A stretch of DNA of 64,000 nt from Acidobacteriota bacterium (GTDB lineage Bacteria; Acidobacteriota; Terriglobia; Terriglobales; Acidobacteriaceae). Location of the stretch: assembly GCA_021778315.1 (NCBI GenBank), contig JAJYCQ010000001.1, forward strand, positions 62,001 through 126,000. The letters are read 5' to 3'. The translations under genes and the position numbers were made by a program. The notes beneath the pieces are model-generated. The model was not told the origin of the DNA, did no database searches, and saw nothing but the letters and a program-made list of their open reading frames with translations. Of this stretch, positions 25,418 to 34,800 are shown piece after piece (position 1 is the first letter of the stretch; each line of letters opens with the position of its first letter).

Positions 25418-26788
25418 GTGGGTGGCAACTGGAGCAGGCGGGAATTTCTGGGTGGTGCAGCAGGTTCGGCGGCGGCGCTTGCGTTGGGTACTGGAGGCGT
25501 GGGCTCGAAGGCGTTTGCGCAGAGTGTTGCGCCGTTGCGAGGAAGATTTCTGACGCATGTTTCGGTGGTGCGCGTGAACCAGATTGAGGTGACGCCGAGC
25601 CGCTCGATTGGCCTGGATGAGTCTCCGGAAAATAGCCCGGCAAAGATACGTGCGCGGCGCGATGCGTTTGCGCGGGGGTGTCCAGATGGGAAGATGACGT
25701 GGGCGATTAGCTGGCTTGCTCTGATCGATCAGCGCAAGGAATATCAGGAGGCGAGGAAGCTGCTGGCGTCGTTCCATGATCGCTACGGTGATGAGATTAC
25801 GTTTATTCCTGGAGGGTATTTCGCTCCGATGTACGACACGCGCGAGCACATACGCGCGACGATGCATAAGGCGTTGGGGATGGTGTCGGGCATGGTCGGC
25901 GGAGGGTATCGGCCGGAGTGCGTGGTGGCGGGATTCATGGATGCGGAGGATCAGAGATTCCTCGCAAACGAGGAGGGAATTCATGTGTGCCAAGGGCAGA
26001 TATGGAGCCAGCACGGCATCGATCATGGCGATGGTGACGGAGGCATCTGCTACCCGTACTACCCGAGCCGCGAGCATTATCTGAAGCCCGCGCAGGGAGC
26101 TGCGGATTTCATCGATAGCGTGTGTCTCGACGGATGGACGTGTGATTTTCTTGCAGCGCGGCGAGAGGGATTTCAGGGGGGATTCAACAGCCGGATGGGC
26201 GTGGGGCCGATTGAGACGGTGGGGAATCTGGGCAAGGACGTCGGGCGCAAAGAGATGATGGACACGACCGCGGTACACTTCGACAGCGGCGCGAAGATGA
26301 ATGGATTTGGGTGGGTGACGGCGATCTGGGAGGTGTCGATCGGGCACGACGAGGACCTGACGTATTGGCTGCAGGCGATGCGCGAACGTTGGCCGGATAC
26401 GCAGGTGATGACCGAGGGAGCGTTCGGGTTGGAATGGCGGAAACATACTCCGAATAATTCGCTGCTGAACTATCGCTTCGATGAAAAGGGGACGGGCGCT
26501 CCGGGTTCGGAGAAAGACCTGGAGATCGAGTGGTTCATGAACCGCGAGTTTCGCTTGGCGCTGCTGCGCGACTGGAAGACGGAGAGTCCGTGGATGGCGA
26601 TCGACTTCACTCGGTATGACCTGAAGGCCGCGGAGCCGAAGGGGTTGCAGCGTGAGTGGAGCCTGATGAATGTGCTGAATCAGAAAGGCATACGGGCGCA
26701 GGATAAGCCGATGCGGCTGGGACAGATCAGTGCCGAAGATCAACGCATGATTTATGCGATGTATCCGAAGCTGAAGAGCGAGGCTTGA
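25418..26788 (+). CDS. Tat-exported protein, probably DUF3863/DUF3864-like, function unknown
   Basis: A 456-residue protein with a twin-arginine signal: SRREFLGG at 6-13, then an Ala/Gly hydrophobic stretch ending near AFAQ (about 37). Tat export implies a folded, possibly metal- or cofactor-containing protein. The mature part reads like a polysaccharide-deacetylase or glycosidase-type barrel: FIPGGYFAPMYDTREHI, VVAGFMDAEDQRFLANE, an Asp/His/Gly cluster QHGIDHGDGDGG, and WIAI-type strands. From memory this resembles DUF3863/DUF3864 proteins; a search is needed. The start is GTG after GCGGAGG. The Hsp70-like gene follows closely on the same strand (48 bases), so they may be cotranscribed. Confidence 0.65.
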   Translation: MGGNWSRREFLGGAAGSAAALALGTGGVGSKAFAQSVAPLRGRFLTHVSVVRVNQIEVTPSRSIGLDESPENSPAKIRARRDAFARGCPDGKMTWAISWLALIDQRKEYQEARKLLASFHDRYGDEITFIPGGYFAPMYDTREHIRATMHKALGMVSGMVGGGYRPECVVAGFMDAEDQRFLANEEGIHVCQGQIWSQHGIDHGDGDGGICYPYYPSREHYLKPAQGAADFIDSVCLDGWTCDFLAARREGFQGGFNSRMGVGPIETVGNLGKDVGRKEMMDTTAVHFDSGAKMNGFGWVTAIWEVSIGHDEDLTYWLQAMRERWPDTQVMTEGAFGLEWRKHTPNNSLLNYRFDEKGTGAPGSEKDLEIEWFMNREFRLALLRDWKTESPWMAIDFTRYDLKAAEPKGLQREWSLMNVLNQKGIRAQDKPMRLGQISAEDQRMIYAMYPKLKSEA

Positions 26789-26835
26789 CGAGGGGTGATG
26801 ACGGCAGATGGTGGGTTGCTGCGAAAATAGTAGGA

Positions 26836-28152
26836 ATGCAGAAGACGTCAGATGCACCGTCTGTAATCGGGATCGATTTCGGAACAACCAATAGTTCGAT
26901 GGCCCTTGCGGGAGAGGATGCGCAGGTGCAGCTCGCGTCGTTTCGCGCGCGAGGAGCGGAGACGTTTTCGTCGCGGTCGGTGCTGTATCTGGAGAGGATC
27001 AAGGATGCGAGCGGGGTGCGGCGAACGCACACGTGGACGGGGCCGGATGCGATTGAGCATTACCTGGAGGCAGAGGAAAAGGGACGGCTGATCCAGTCGC
27101 TGAAGTCGTATCTGCCGAGCCGCACGCTGACGGGAACGGGAATCTTTGGGCGTCGCTACAGCTTTGAAGATCTGGTGGCTCGCATCCTCTCTGATTTGCG
27201 CGAGCATGCGGAGCGGCAGTTTGGGCGACCGATTCGTCATGCGATGGTGGGGCGTCCGGTTCGCTTTGTGGGAGCGGAGACGGAGGAAGATGATGCGTAT
27301 GCGGTCTCTCGTTTGCGCAGTGCGTTTGCGCTGGCGGGTTTTGAGTCCGTGGAGTTGGAGTTGGAGCCTGTGGCGGCGGCGTATTCGTATCAAGCGACGC
27401 TGGACCACGATGAGTTGATCTTGATTGGGGACTTCGGCGGAGGCACCAGCGACTTTTCGCTGCTGCGTGTGGGGCCGGGTGTGCGGCGGCGCGGACGGAC
27501 GCCGCAGGATGTGCTGGGCAACAGCGGCGTGCGGCTTGCTGGCGATTCGTTCGATGCGCGGCTGGTGCGGAAGCTGGTGTCGCCGGCGCTGGGTTCGGAC
27601 TCGTATGCGAGGTCGATGAACAAGATTCTGCCCGCGGTTCCGGCGTGGATTTATGCGAACCTCGAGCGCTGGCATTACCTGTCGTTCCTGCGCACGCATG
27701 AGGTGACGGAGATCCTTCGCAGCGCTCGGCTGCGGGCGCTGGAGCCGGAGAAGATCAAGGCTCTGAGCACGCTGATTGAGGAAGATCTTGGCTATCAACT
27801 GCACCAGGCAGTGCAGCGCGTGAAGTTTGAGTTGTCACATGCGGAGAGCGCGGTGTTTCGGTTTCGCGATGGCAGCATGGAGCTGGAGATTCCGGTGACG
27901 CGCACGGAGTTTGAGGGCTGGATATCGGACGAGTTGCGCTCGATTGAGCGCTGCGTGGACGAGTTGCTGGAGACGTCAGGTGTGAGCGCTCGGGATGTAG
28001 ATTGCGTGTTTCTGACGGGAGGAAGTTCGTTTGTGCCGGCGGTGCGTCGTATATTTGCGAAGCGGTTTGGCGAGACTCGCATTCGCAGCGGCAATGAGTT
28101 CACGTCGGTGGCACATGGCCTGGCGCTGCGTGCGCAGGAGTCGTTGCGGTAA
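26836..28152 (+). CDS. yegD: Hsp70-family protein, YegD-like
   Basis: An actin/Hsp70 ATPase without the DnaK substrate-binding domain, 438 residues. The nucleotide motifs are all present: phosphate-1 IGIDFGTTNSSMAL near the start, phosphate-2 LIGDFGGGTSDFSLL, and the adenosine motif FLTGGSSFVPAVRRIF near the end. The length and the 'domain-only' layout match E. coli YegD, a poorly understood chaperone-like protein. The ATG at 26836 is preferred; the frame is open back to a TTG that overlaps the stop of the Tat-exported protein gene. The ribosome-binding site (AGGA) is close to the ATG, so coupling to the upstream gene is possible. Confidence 0.82.
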   Translation: MQKTSDAPSVIGIDFGTTNSSMALAGEDAQVQLASFRARGAETFSSRSVLYLERIKDASGVRRTHTWTGPDAIEHYLEAEEKGRLIQSLKSYLPSRTLTGTGIFGRRYSFEDLVARILSDLREHAERQFGRPIRHAMVGRPVRFVGAETEEDDAYAVSRLRSAFALAGFESVELELEPVAAAYSYQATLDHDELILIGDFGGGTSDFSLLRVGPGVRRRGRTPQDVLGNSGVRLAGDSFDARLVRKLVSPALGSDSYARSMNKILPAVPAWIYANLERWHYLSFLRTHEVTEILRSARLRALEPEKIKALSTLIEEDLGYQLHQAVQRVKFELSHAESAVFRFRDGSMELEIPVTRTEFEGWISDELRSIERCVDELLETSGVSARDVDCVFLTGGSSFVPAVRRIFAKRFGETRIRSGNEFTSVAHGLALRAQESLR

Positions 28153-28191
28153 CCGGTCAAGGTGGATGCAGTGCTTCGATAGAATTGAGGG

Positions 28192-29943
28192 ATGGCAACA
28201 CCGCGTGTAAAGACGCAGTTTGTGGAGACGTCACTGAGTGGGCTGGGGTTGTTGGGGACGCCGATCTTCAACAAGGGAACGGCGTTTCCGGCGTCCGAGC
28301 GCGATGAATTTTCGTTGCATGGCTTGTTGCCTCCGCATATTGGCACGCTCGATGAGCAGGTGGAGCGGCGGCTGAAGGCGTTTCGCGCACTGCCCGATGA
28401 CTTCGCAAAGTACACGTTCATGCGCGATCTGCAGGACCTGAACGAGACGCTGTTTTATGCGCTCATCACGCGCAACATCGAGGAGATGCTGCCGATCGTG
28501 TACACGCCGGCGGTGGGCGAGGGCTGCCAGCGGTTCTCGGAGATTTGGCGCAAGTCGCGCGGAGTGTTTCTCAGCTACCCGAACCGCGATCGCATCGAGA
28601 CGATCCTCGGGCATCCGCGCTATGACGGCGTGCGCTGCATCGTCGTATCCGACGGCGAGCGCATCCTGGGGCTCGGCGATCAGGGCGCTGGGGGCATGGG
28701 GATTCCTATCGGCAAGCTCGCTCTGTACACGGCGCTGGCGGGGATTCATCCGCTGAAGTGCCTCCCAGTATTTCTCGATGTGGGCACGGACAACGCTGCT
28801 CGTATCGCCGATCCGCTGTACATCGGATGGCGGCATGAGCGTGTGCGCGGCGCGGAGTATGAGAAGTTTGTCGATAGCTTTGTGCGAACCGTGAAGAAGC
28901 GCTGGCCACACGTGCTGCTGCAGTGGGAAGACTTCGCCGGACACAACGCATCGCGGCTGCTGGAGCGCTATCGTGAGGTGCTACCGAGCTTCAACGACGA
29001 CATTCAGGGAACTGCTGCGGTGGCCGTTGCGACGGTGCTGGCGGGAGTGAATGTAACGGGCGTTCCGCTGACCGAGCAGCGATTTGTGGTGTTCGGATTC
29101 GGCTCGGCGGGGCTGGGGATTACGGAGCTCCTACGCAAGGCGCTGATGAATGCGGGGCTGAGTGATCGCGAGGCTCGCGCACGTTTCTATGCAGTCGATA
29201 AAGATGGACTGCTGGTGGAAGGAATGGACGGGCTGTCGCGAGAGAAGGCGGGGTTTGCGAGGCCGTTGAGTGAGATTGCTGGATGGAGAGCGGTGGAACC
29301 CACATCTCAGAATCGAGATGTGGGGCACCCGAATTTCGGGGGCCGGAGGATTGGCTTGCTGGAGGTTGTCGAGCGAGTGCGGCCGACGGTGCTGCTCGGA
29401 GTTTCAGGACAGGCGGGAGCGTTCAGCGAGGACGTGGTGCGCGCGATGGCGAGAGGCCTGCAGCAGGAGGGTCGCGAGGTGCGTCCGGTGATTCTGCCGC
29501 TGTCGAACCCGACCAGCCGCTGCGAGGCGGCGCCCGCGGATGTGATTCGCTGGACTGAGGGTCGAGCGATTGTGGGGACAGGAAGTCCGTTCGGTGCAGT
29601 GCAGTTTGGGGACCAGGAGATCAAGGTCGCGCAGACGAATAATTCGTATATCTTTCCGGGGATGGCGCTGGGCATTGTGAGCTCGCGCGCGAAGCAGGTG
29701 AGCGAGGGGATGATGATGGCGTCGGCGCTGGCGTTGGCCGAGCTATCGCCCACACGCACGAATGCGAAGGGCGCGCTGCTGCCTCCGCTGGAGTCGCTGC
29801 GGTCGGTGTCGCTGAGCGTGGCGCTGGCGATTGGGCGGCAGGCCGAGCGCGAAGGCCTCGCGGAGATGAAGGGCGAGGCGTTTGTCGACGCCGTTCGCAC
29901 GAACGTGTGGGAGCCGGTGTATCTGCCGTACCGGCGGAGGTAG
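28192..29943 (+). CDS. maeA: NAD-dependent malic enzyme
   Basis: Oxidatively decarboxylates malate to pyruvate with NAD+, linking the TCA cycle and gluconeogenesis. The 583 residues show YTPAVGEGCQRFSEIWRKSRG, the malate-site lysine region GERILGLGDQGAGGMGIPIGK, metal ligands in LLQWEDFAGHNAS and PSFNDDIQGTAAV, and the NAD-binding FVVFGFGSAGLGITELL. The C-terminal half has NNSYIFPGMALGI. One oddity is a roughly 20-residue insert (VEPTSQNRDVGHPNFGGR) between AGWRA and RIGLLEVV, encoded by a palindromic element. This part faces a variable surface loop in the family, so activity may persist. The start is the ATG at 28192. Confidence 0.93.
   Translation: MATPRVKTQFVETSLSGLGLLGTPIFNKGTAFPASERDEFSLHGLLPPHIGTLDEQVERRLKAFRALPDDFAKYTFMRDLQDLNETLFYALITRNIEEMLPIVYTPAVGEGCQRFSEIWRKSRGVFLSYPNRDRIETILGHPRYDGVRCIVVSDGERILGLGDQGAGGMGIPIGKLALYTALAGIHPLKCLPVFLDVGTDNAARIADPLYIGWRHERVRGAEYEKFVDSFVRTVKKRWPHVLLQWEDFAGHNASRLLERYREVLPSFNDDIQGTAAVAVATVLAGVNVTGVPLTEQRFVVFGFGSAGLGITELLRKALMNAGLSDREARARFYAVDKDGLLVEGMDGLSREKAGFARPLSEIAGWRAVEPTSQNRDVGHPNFGGRRIGLLEVVERVRPTVLLGVSGQAGAFSEDVVRAMARGLQQEGREVRPVILPLSNPTSRCEAAPADVIRWTEGRAIVGTGSPFGAVQFGDQEIKVAQTNNSYIFPGMALGIVSSRAKQVSEGMMMASALALAELSPTRTNAKGALLPPLESLRSVSLSVALAIGRQAEREGLAEMKGEAFVDAVRTNVWEPVYLPYRRR
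29299..29324. repeat. REP-like palindrome inside the malic enzyme gene
   Basis: CCCACATCTC (29299-29308), loop AGAATC, GAGATGTGGG (29315-29324): a perfect 10-bp stem within coding sequence, followed by GCACCCGAATTTCGGGGG. It reads through in frame as PTSQNRDVGHP. I believe this word is common between genes in acidobacteria, but that is recollection and needs a genome search. Confidence 0.7.
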
Positions 29944-29949
29944 TGTTGT

Positions 29950-29999
29950 CAGCTTCCAGCTTCCAGCTTCCAGCTAGAAGCTAAAGGCTAGAAGCTGGT
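29950..29999. repeat. AGCTTC repeats forming an inverted structure at a convergent junction
   Basis: Three CAGCTTC words are followed by CCAGCTAGAAGCTA and GGCTAGAAGCTGG, which are inverse copies. The set can fold into a stem of about 12 bp with one mismatch (CCAGCTTCCAGC against GCTAGAAGCTGG). It may act as a terminator for both convergent genes. The 14-mer at 29970-29983 recurs near gyrA. Confidence 0.65.
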
Positions 30000-30006
30000 T
30001 CTTCGG

Positions 30007-30333
30007 CTAGCGATTGAAGTCGTGGATCGTCTGGCCGGCGGCTTGGGCCACGGCTCCGGCGGCGTCCTTGACGGAGCCGGCTACCTGGTCGACGACACCC
30101 TGGTTTGCGAGGTCGGCGTTGCCGGTGGCGTTGCCGAAACCCTCTTTCAGCTTGCCGACGAGGTTGGTTCCGGAGCCGCTGATGCGATTCTTCGAGCCCC
30201 ACACGGAGGTGCGGCGAGCGGCGTTCTCAATGTCATCGTTGCCGGTCGCGTACTCAGGGCCGGGTGTGTTGGCGACGACGTAGGCGGCGGCGACGAGACC
30301 GGCGGCCGCAATGATCCAGGGCAGAGCTTTCAT
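30007..30333 (-). CDS. Membrane-anchored CsbD-like protein
   Basis: A 108-residue protein. An N-terminal hydrophobic helix (ALPWIIAAAGLVAAAYVVA, residues 3-21) is probably an anchor or uncleaved signal. The rest is polar, with a CsbD-like amphipathic repeat (NLVGKLKEGFGNATGNADLANQGVVDQVAGSVKDAAG). CsbD proteins are abundant general-stress proteins of unknown mechanism; membrane-linked forms are less usual. AGGAGA precedes the ATG, and the gene ends in the repeat-rich spacer after malic enzyme. The call rests on the repeat pattern and is moderately sure. Confidence 0.65.
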   Translation of the reverse strand: MKALPWIIAAAGLVAAAYVVANTPGPEYATGNDDIENAARRTSVWGSKNRISGSGTNLVGKLKEGFGNATGNADLANQGVVDQVAGSVKDAAGAVAQAAGQTIHDFNR

Positions 30334-30439
30334 AGGTGTTCTCCTCGTGCGTTTGGATGCACGCGCGGCGCAAGGCGTTGGGTTTCCCTAGAATGGATTT
30401 GGAGCACATCAACAGGCGTGAAGAAGAGCGAAGGGTTAG

Positions 30440-31744
30440 ATGTCGGCGATGCCGCGGGATGAGGGAACGATGCAGTATGACGTGGTGGTGCTGGGCGCGG
30501 GTGCGGCCGGGATGATGTGTGCGTTTGAGGCCGGCCAGCGAGGTCGCCGCGTGCTGTTGCTCGAGCATGGCGAGCGTGTGGGGCAGAAGATTTTGATCTC
30601 CGGAGGAGGCCGCTGCAACTTCACGAATATTCATGCAACTGCAGCGAGTTTCCTGAGCGAGAATCCGCACTTTGCGAAGTCCGCGCTGGCTCGCTTTACG
30701 CCGAAGGACTTTGTGGCGCTGGTGGAAAAGCACGGGATCAAGTATCACGAGAAGACGCTGGGGCAGTTGTTCTGCGATGACTCGGCGCGGCAGATTGTGA
30801 CGATGCTGGAGAAGGAATGTGCGGGCGCTGGCGTGGAGACTCGCGTGGGCGTTAGCGTGGAGCGTGTGCGAACCCACCCCGCCGCGCAAACTACGCGCGT
30901 TGAGGCTGGGGCACTCGGTTTGGGTGCGAGGTTTGTGGTGGAGACGAGCGCGGGGAGTTTTGTTTGCTCGTCGGTGGTGGTGGCCACCGGTGGGCTGTCG
31001 ATTCCGAAGATGGGAGCGACGGGGTTTGGGTATGAGGTGGCGCGGGAGTTTGGGCATGCGGTGATTGAGCCTCGCGCGGGGCTGGTGCCGCTGATGTTTT
31101 CGGTGGGAGATCGCGAGCGATGGTGCGACCTGGCGGGGCTGTCGACGGAAGTAGTCGGGAGTGCGGTTGCGTCGGCGCGCGAAGGGCGGAAGCGAATTCC
31201 GCGGTCGGTGAAAGAGGACAAGTCGAAGGTGAAGTTTCGCGAGAAGCTACTGATCACGCATCGTGGATTGAGCGGGCCGGCAGTGCTGCAGGTGTCGTCG
31301 TACTGGAGCGTTGGGGGAGAGGTAACGTTCGACCTGGCTCCGGGGATGGAGGTGTTTCGGCCACTGCTGCAGCAGACCGCGGGGCGCGACTGGAACAGCG
31401 CGTACGCAGCATTGCGGATGGTGCTCCCTACTCGAATGGCGGAGAGGTGGGTGCGGGTTCGGGCCAATGCGGGCACGGGCGATTGGACGAATGCGGGGAT
31501 CACGAAGCTGGAGGCCGAGCTGCACGCGTGGACGCTGCGGCCGGATGGCAGCGAGGGATTTGCAAAGGCTGAGGTCACCGTTGGAGGAGTCGATACGAAC
31601 GAGCTTGACGCTCGCACGATGGAGAGCAAGCGGGTTCCCGGCCTGTACTTTATCGGCGAGGTCGTGGACGTGACGGGGTGGCTGGGAGGCTATAACTTCC
31701 AGTGGGCATGGGCGAGCGCCGTGTCTGCGGGCGCTGCTGCGTAG
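30440..31744 (+). CDS. HI0933/BaiN/YhiN-family FAD-dependent oxidoreductase
   Basis: A flavoprotein of 434 residues. The N-terminal FAD dinucleotide motif is VVVLGAGAAGMMCAFEAG, followed by LLLEHGERVGQKILISGGGRCNFTN, the hallmark of the HI0933 group. The middle has VVATGGLSIPKMGATGFGYEVAREFGH, and the C-terminus GLYFIGEVVDVTGWLGGYNFQWAWASAVSAG closes the FAD site. Family members include BaiN, linked to bile-acid dehydroxylation, and YhiN, whose reaction is not known; no specific substrate can be named. Two starts are possible: the ATG at 30440, or the ATG at 30470 preceded by GAGGG, which would begin MQYDVVVLG and fits the family slightly better. Confidence 0.87.
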   Translation: MSAMPRDEGTMQYDVVVLGAGAAGMMCAFEAGQRGRRVLLLEHGERVGQKILISGGGRCNFTNIHATAASFLSENPHFAKSALARFTPKDFVALVEKHGIKYHEKTLGQLFCDDSARQIVTMLEKECAGAGVETRVGVSVERVRTHPAAQTTRVEAGALGLGARFVVETSAGSFVCSSVVVATGGLSIPKMGATGFGYEVAREFGHAVIEPRAGLVPLMFSVGDRERWCDLAGLSTEVVGSAVASAREGRKRIPRSVKEDKSKVKFREKLLITHRGLSGPAVLQVSSYWSVGGEVTFDLAPGMEVFRPLLQQTAGRDWNSAYAALRMVLPTRMAERWVRVRANAGTGDWTNAGITKLEAELHAWTLRPDGSEGFAKAEVTVGGVDTNELDARTMESKRVPGLYFIGEVVDVTGWLGGYNFQWAWASAVSAGAAA

Positions 31745-31791
31745 GGCGCTCCGGATGCTGCTGCGTGGGGTGTTCTGCGTACTGCTGCGTG
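31742..31791. repeat. CTGCTGCGTG repeats copied from a gene end
   Basis: The last codons of the flavoprotein gene (GCTGCTGCGTAG) are echoed downstream as CTGCTGCGTG at 31758-31767 and again at 31782-31791, filling the spacer before the convergent 1520-residue gene. Confidence 0.6.
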
Positions 31792-31807
31792 CGGAGTTTC
31801 GTGCGGT

Positions 31808-34800
31808 CTACTGCACGACAAGCGTTACGTTGACGCCGTGATTGAGGCCGGCGGACGACGCTCCGACGGTGAGCGTATAGGTGCCGGGTGCGGTCGGGGT
31901 CGCGAGGCCGGAGCCGCCCGACGCGGGGATGACGCGGCTGGCTCCGCAACCGCTGAACGCAGCCATTCCGCAGCCCAGCGCAAGGATCAGCGCCAGCCGG
32001 CTGAAGCGCCGACGTCGTGCTGCGATGGCCAGCGGCAGCAGCATCGCGAGCAGGATGGCGTTGCTCCGGCTGAAGAGTGTGGCTGGTGTCTTGAGCGCCG
32101 CGAGGGCGACATCGGTTTGGACCGTTACCGAGATCGTCGATGTTCCGCCCAACGGAGCGATTGACGGACTGACGATGCAGGTGGAGTTGGCGGGAGCTCC
32201 GGTGCAGCTCAGCGCGACGTTCCCGGAGAGCCCGGTCATCGAGCTCAGCAGCATGGGGTAGTTGCCGCTCGCGCCAGAGCCCGCTAGCGTCAGTGTCGTC
32301 GCTCCGGACGGCGTGAGCGAGAAGTCGATGCCGGTGCCCGAGAGCGTCGTCGTCTGCATGCCGGACGGAGCGTTGTCTCTGAAGGTGAGCGTGCCTGCGA
32401 TGTGCCCGGCGCTGGTGGGAGCGAAGACGACGGTGAGGGTGCAGGCAGCGTTGACGGCGAGGCTGGTGCCGCAGGTGTTGGCGGCGAGGTTGAAGCCCGG
32501 GGACACGGCGAGGTTCTTGATGGAGAGCGGAAGTCCGCCGTTGTTGGTGAGGACGAGGGCCTGGGAGAGCGCGGTGAGGCCCACGCCGGTGGCCGGAAAG
32601 CTCAGCGAGATCGGACTGAGCGACACCCCGGGTCCCGCAATGCCAGTGCCGCTGAGCGCCACGGTCTGGAAGTGGAACTGATCGGTGATGGTGAGCGTTG
32701 CGGTGCGGGTCCCCGTTGCGGTTGGAGAGAACAGGACCTTGAAGACGCAACTGGAGTTTGCCGCGAGAGAGTTGCCGCAGCCGTTCATGACGGAGAAGTC
32801 TCCGGGCGAGAGGCTCGCGGAGATGAGCGTTAGCGCGACGCCGCCTGCGTTGGTGAGCGTGACCTGTTGCGCTGCGCTCGTCGTACCAATCTGCTGCTGG
32901 GCAAAGCTGAGCGAGAGCGGCGAGAGTGTGTCGGTCGCGGGAGCGTTGCCTGTGCCGGAGAGTTGCGCGGTCTGCGTCGCGGCGGACGGAGTTCCGCTGT
33001 TGTCGGCGATGGAGAGCGTTGCGGAGTGAACGCCGGCAGCGGTCGGCGAGAAGACGATGGAGATCGAACAGGCGGTGGAGGGAGCGAGCATTGCGGTGCA
33101 GGTGTTCGCGTTGATCGTAAAGTCAGCCGGTTCGCCGAGGATGACCGGGGCCTGCAGCGTCGCCGCCGTGCCGCCAGTATTCGCGACGGTGATGATCTGC
33201 CGCGCGGAGGTCTGGTTCACCAGCGTCGCTGGAAAGACGAGCGCGAGCGGCGTCAGGATGATTGACGCAGGTGCCGTGCCCGTGCCGTCGAGCATCACCG
33301 TAGCCTGCCCGCCCGGAATGTTGGCGTAGATCGTGAGAAGGCCGGACCGGGCCCCGATGGCCGTGGGAGCGAACACAAGGTTGATCGTGCAGGTGGCGTT
33401 GACAGCGAGGGTTTGGCCAGCGCAGTTGTCAGTCTCTGTAAAGTCGCCCGTCAGCGCCGGTGTGCCGAAGGTGACGGGGCCGCTGCCGTTGCTGGTCAGC
33501 GTGAGCGTCTGCGAAGTCGACTGCGTTCCGACCTGCTGTGCCGCGAAGCTGAAGCTGGTAGCCGATAGGGTGATCGCTGGCTGGGCGGGAACGCTCGCCG
33601 TAAGCAGCGGCGTCTGCCACAGGCCGCGGCCGTAGGTGGCTGCCCGCAGCATGCCGCGGCGGCCGTCGCCGGTAGGAAGGTTGGCCGCGGCCGCCAGAGC
33701 GGTGACCGGAGCGTTGGGCAGCACCGTGCCCAGCACGCTCCAGCAGTTGGTCGTCGGACACGTTGTGATGGCCTGGGTCACATAGACTCCGCTGTCCATC
33801 GCGACGTACACCGTGTTCGCGTCGTTGGGGTCCACGACGACGGCATTCGCGGGAGCATTGGGAAGGTTGGCGCTGAGGTTCAGCCAGCTGCCTCCGAAGT
33901 TGGTCGAGCGATACACGTGCGGTACGCCGAAGCCCATCACCGTTGCATAGACCGTCGCTCCCGTCGCATCGTGAGGATCGACGGCGATGGACGAGATATC
34001 GAAGTGGCCGGGATTGAAGACGTGGGCGTTCGCGATGTCGTTGGTTACCGGAGCGAGCGCAGCGTCGGTCCACGCAATGGCGCTCGTCGCGGTATTCGCG
34101 GAGGTGGTGACGAAGAGGTGTCCGGCCTTGCTGTTGCCACCGTCGAGCGAGCCTGCGATCCCCGCATAGATAACCTTGGAGCCCGAGTTTTGCAGGTTGG
34201 AGCTGACCATGTTCGGGCCACCCGCGGCAATTGAGCGGATCAGCGCGCTGTACTGCGAGCAAGGCGTCGTGATGCCGCCGAACGCCGGGCTGATCGCATT
34301 CGCGTTGGTCCAGGTTGAGCTGTTCGACGCCGCTCCCCGCCAGATGCGGCATGTCCCGACGATCAGACTGGAGGTCAGCGAAGGGTCAAGCAGCGTCGGT
34401 GTATCCAGCAAACCAGCATCTCCGTTGACCTGCGCTGCTCCGATGGTTGCCGGAGGAAGGAAGTCTCCCGCGACGCAGTTTACGCCCAGCGGGCACGCAA
34501 CGAGGTTCACTCCCGCACCGATGGCGACCAGCCAGTTCGACGGAGTATTGGGGTCGATCGACGGATAGCCTCCCTCGCCTGCGGAGAGCTGCGGCCACGC
34601 GCTGAGGGCAGAGGCGGTCGAGGTCGCCGCCGAGCCATTCGCTCCGAGCCCGGCGATCAGCGTGTTCGCTGCCGTGGGATCCTGAGCAAAGCCGACGACC
34701 TCTGCCAGCGAGCCGCCCGAGCCCAGAGCGCTGTTGAGGTTCTCGAAGTGAGCGTTGTCGCCCGACGAGCAGACGCTGCCCGTCTCCGCGACGCCGTCCA

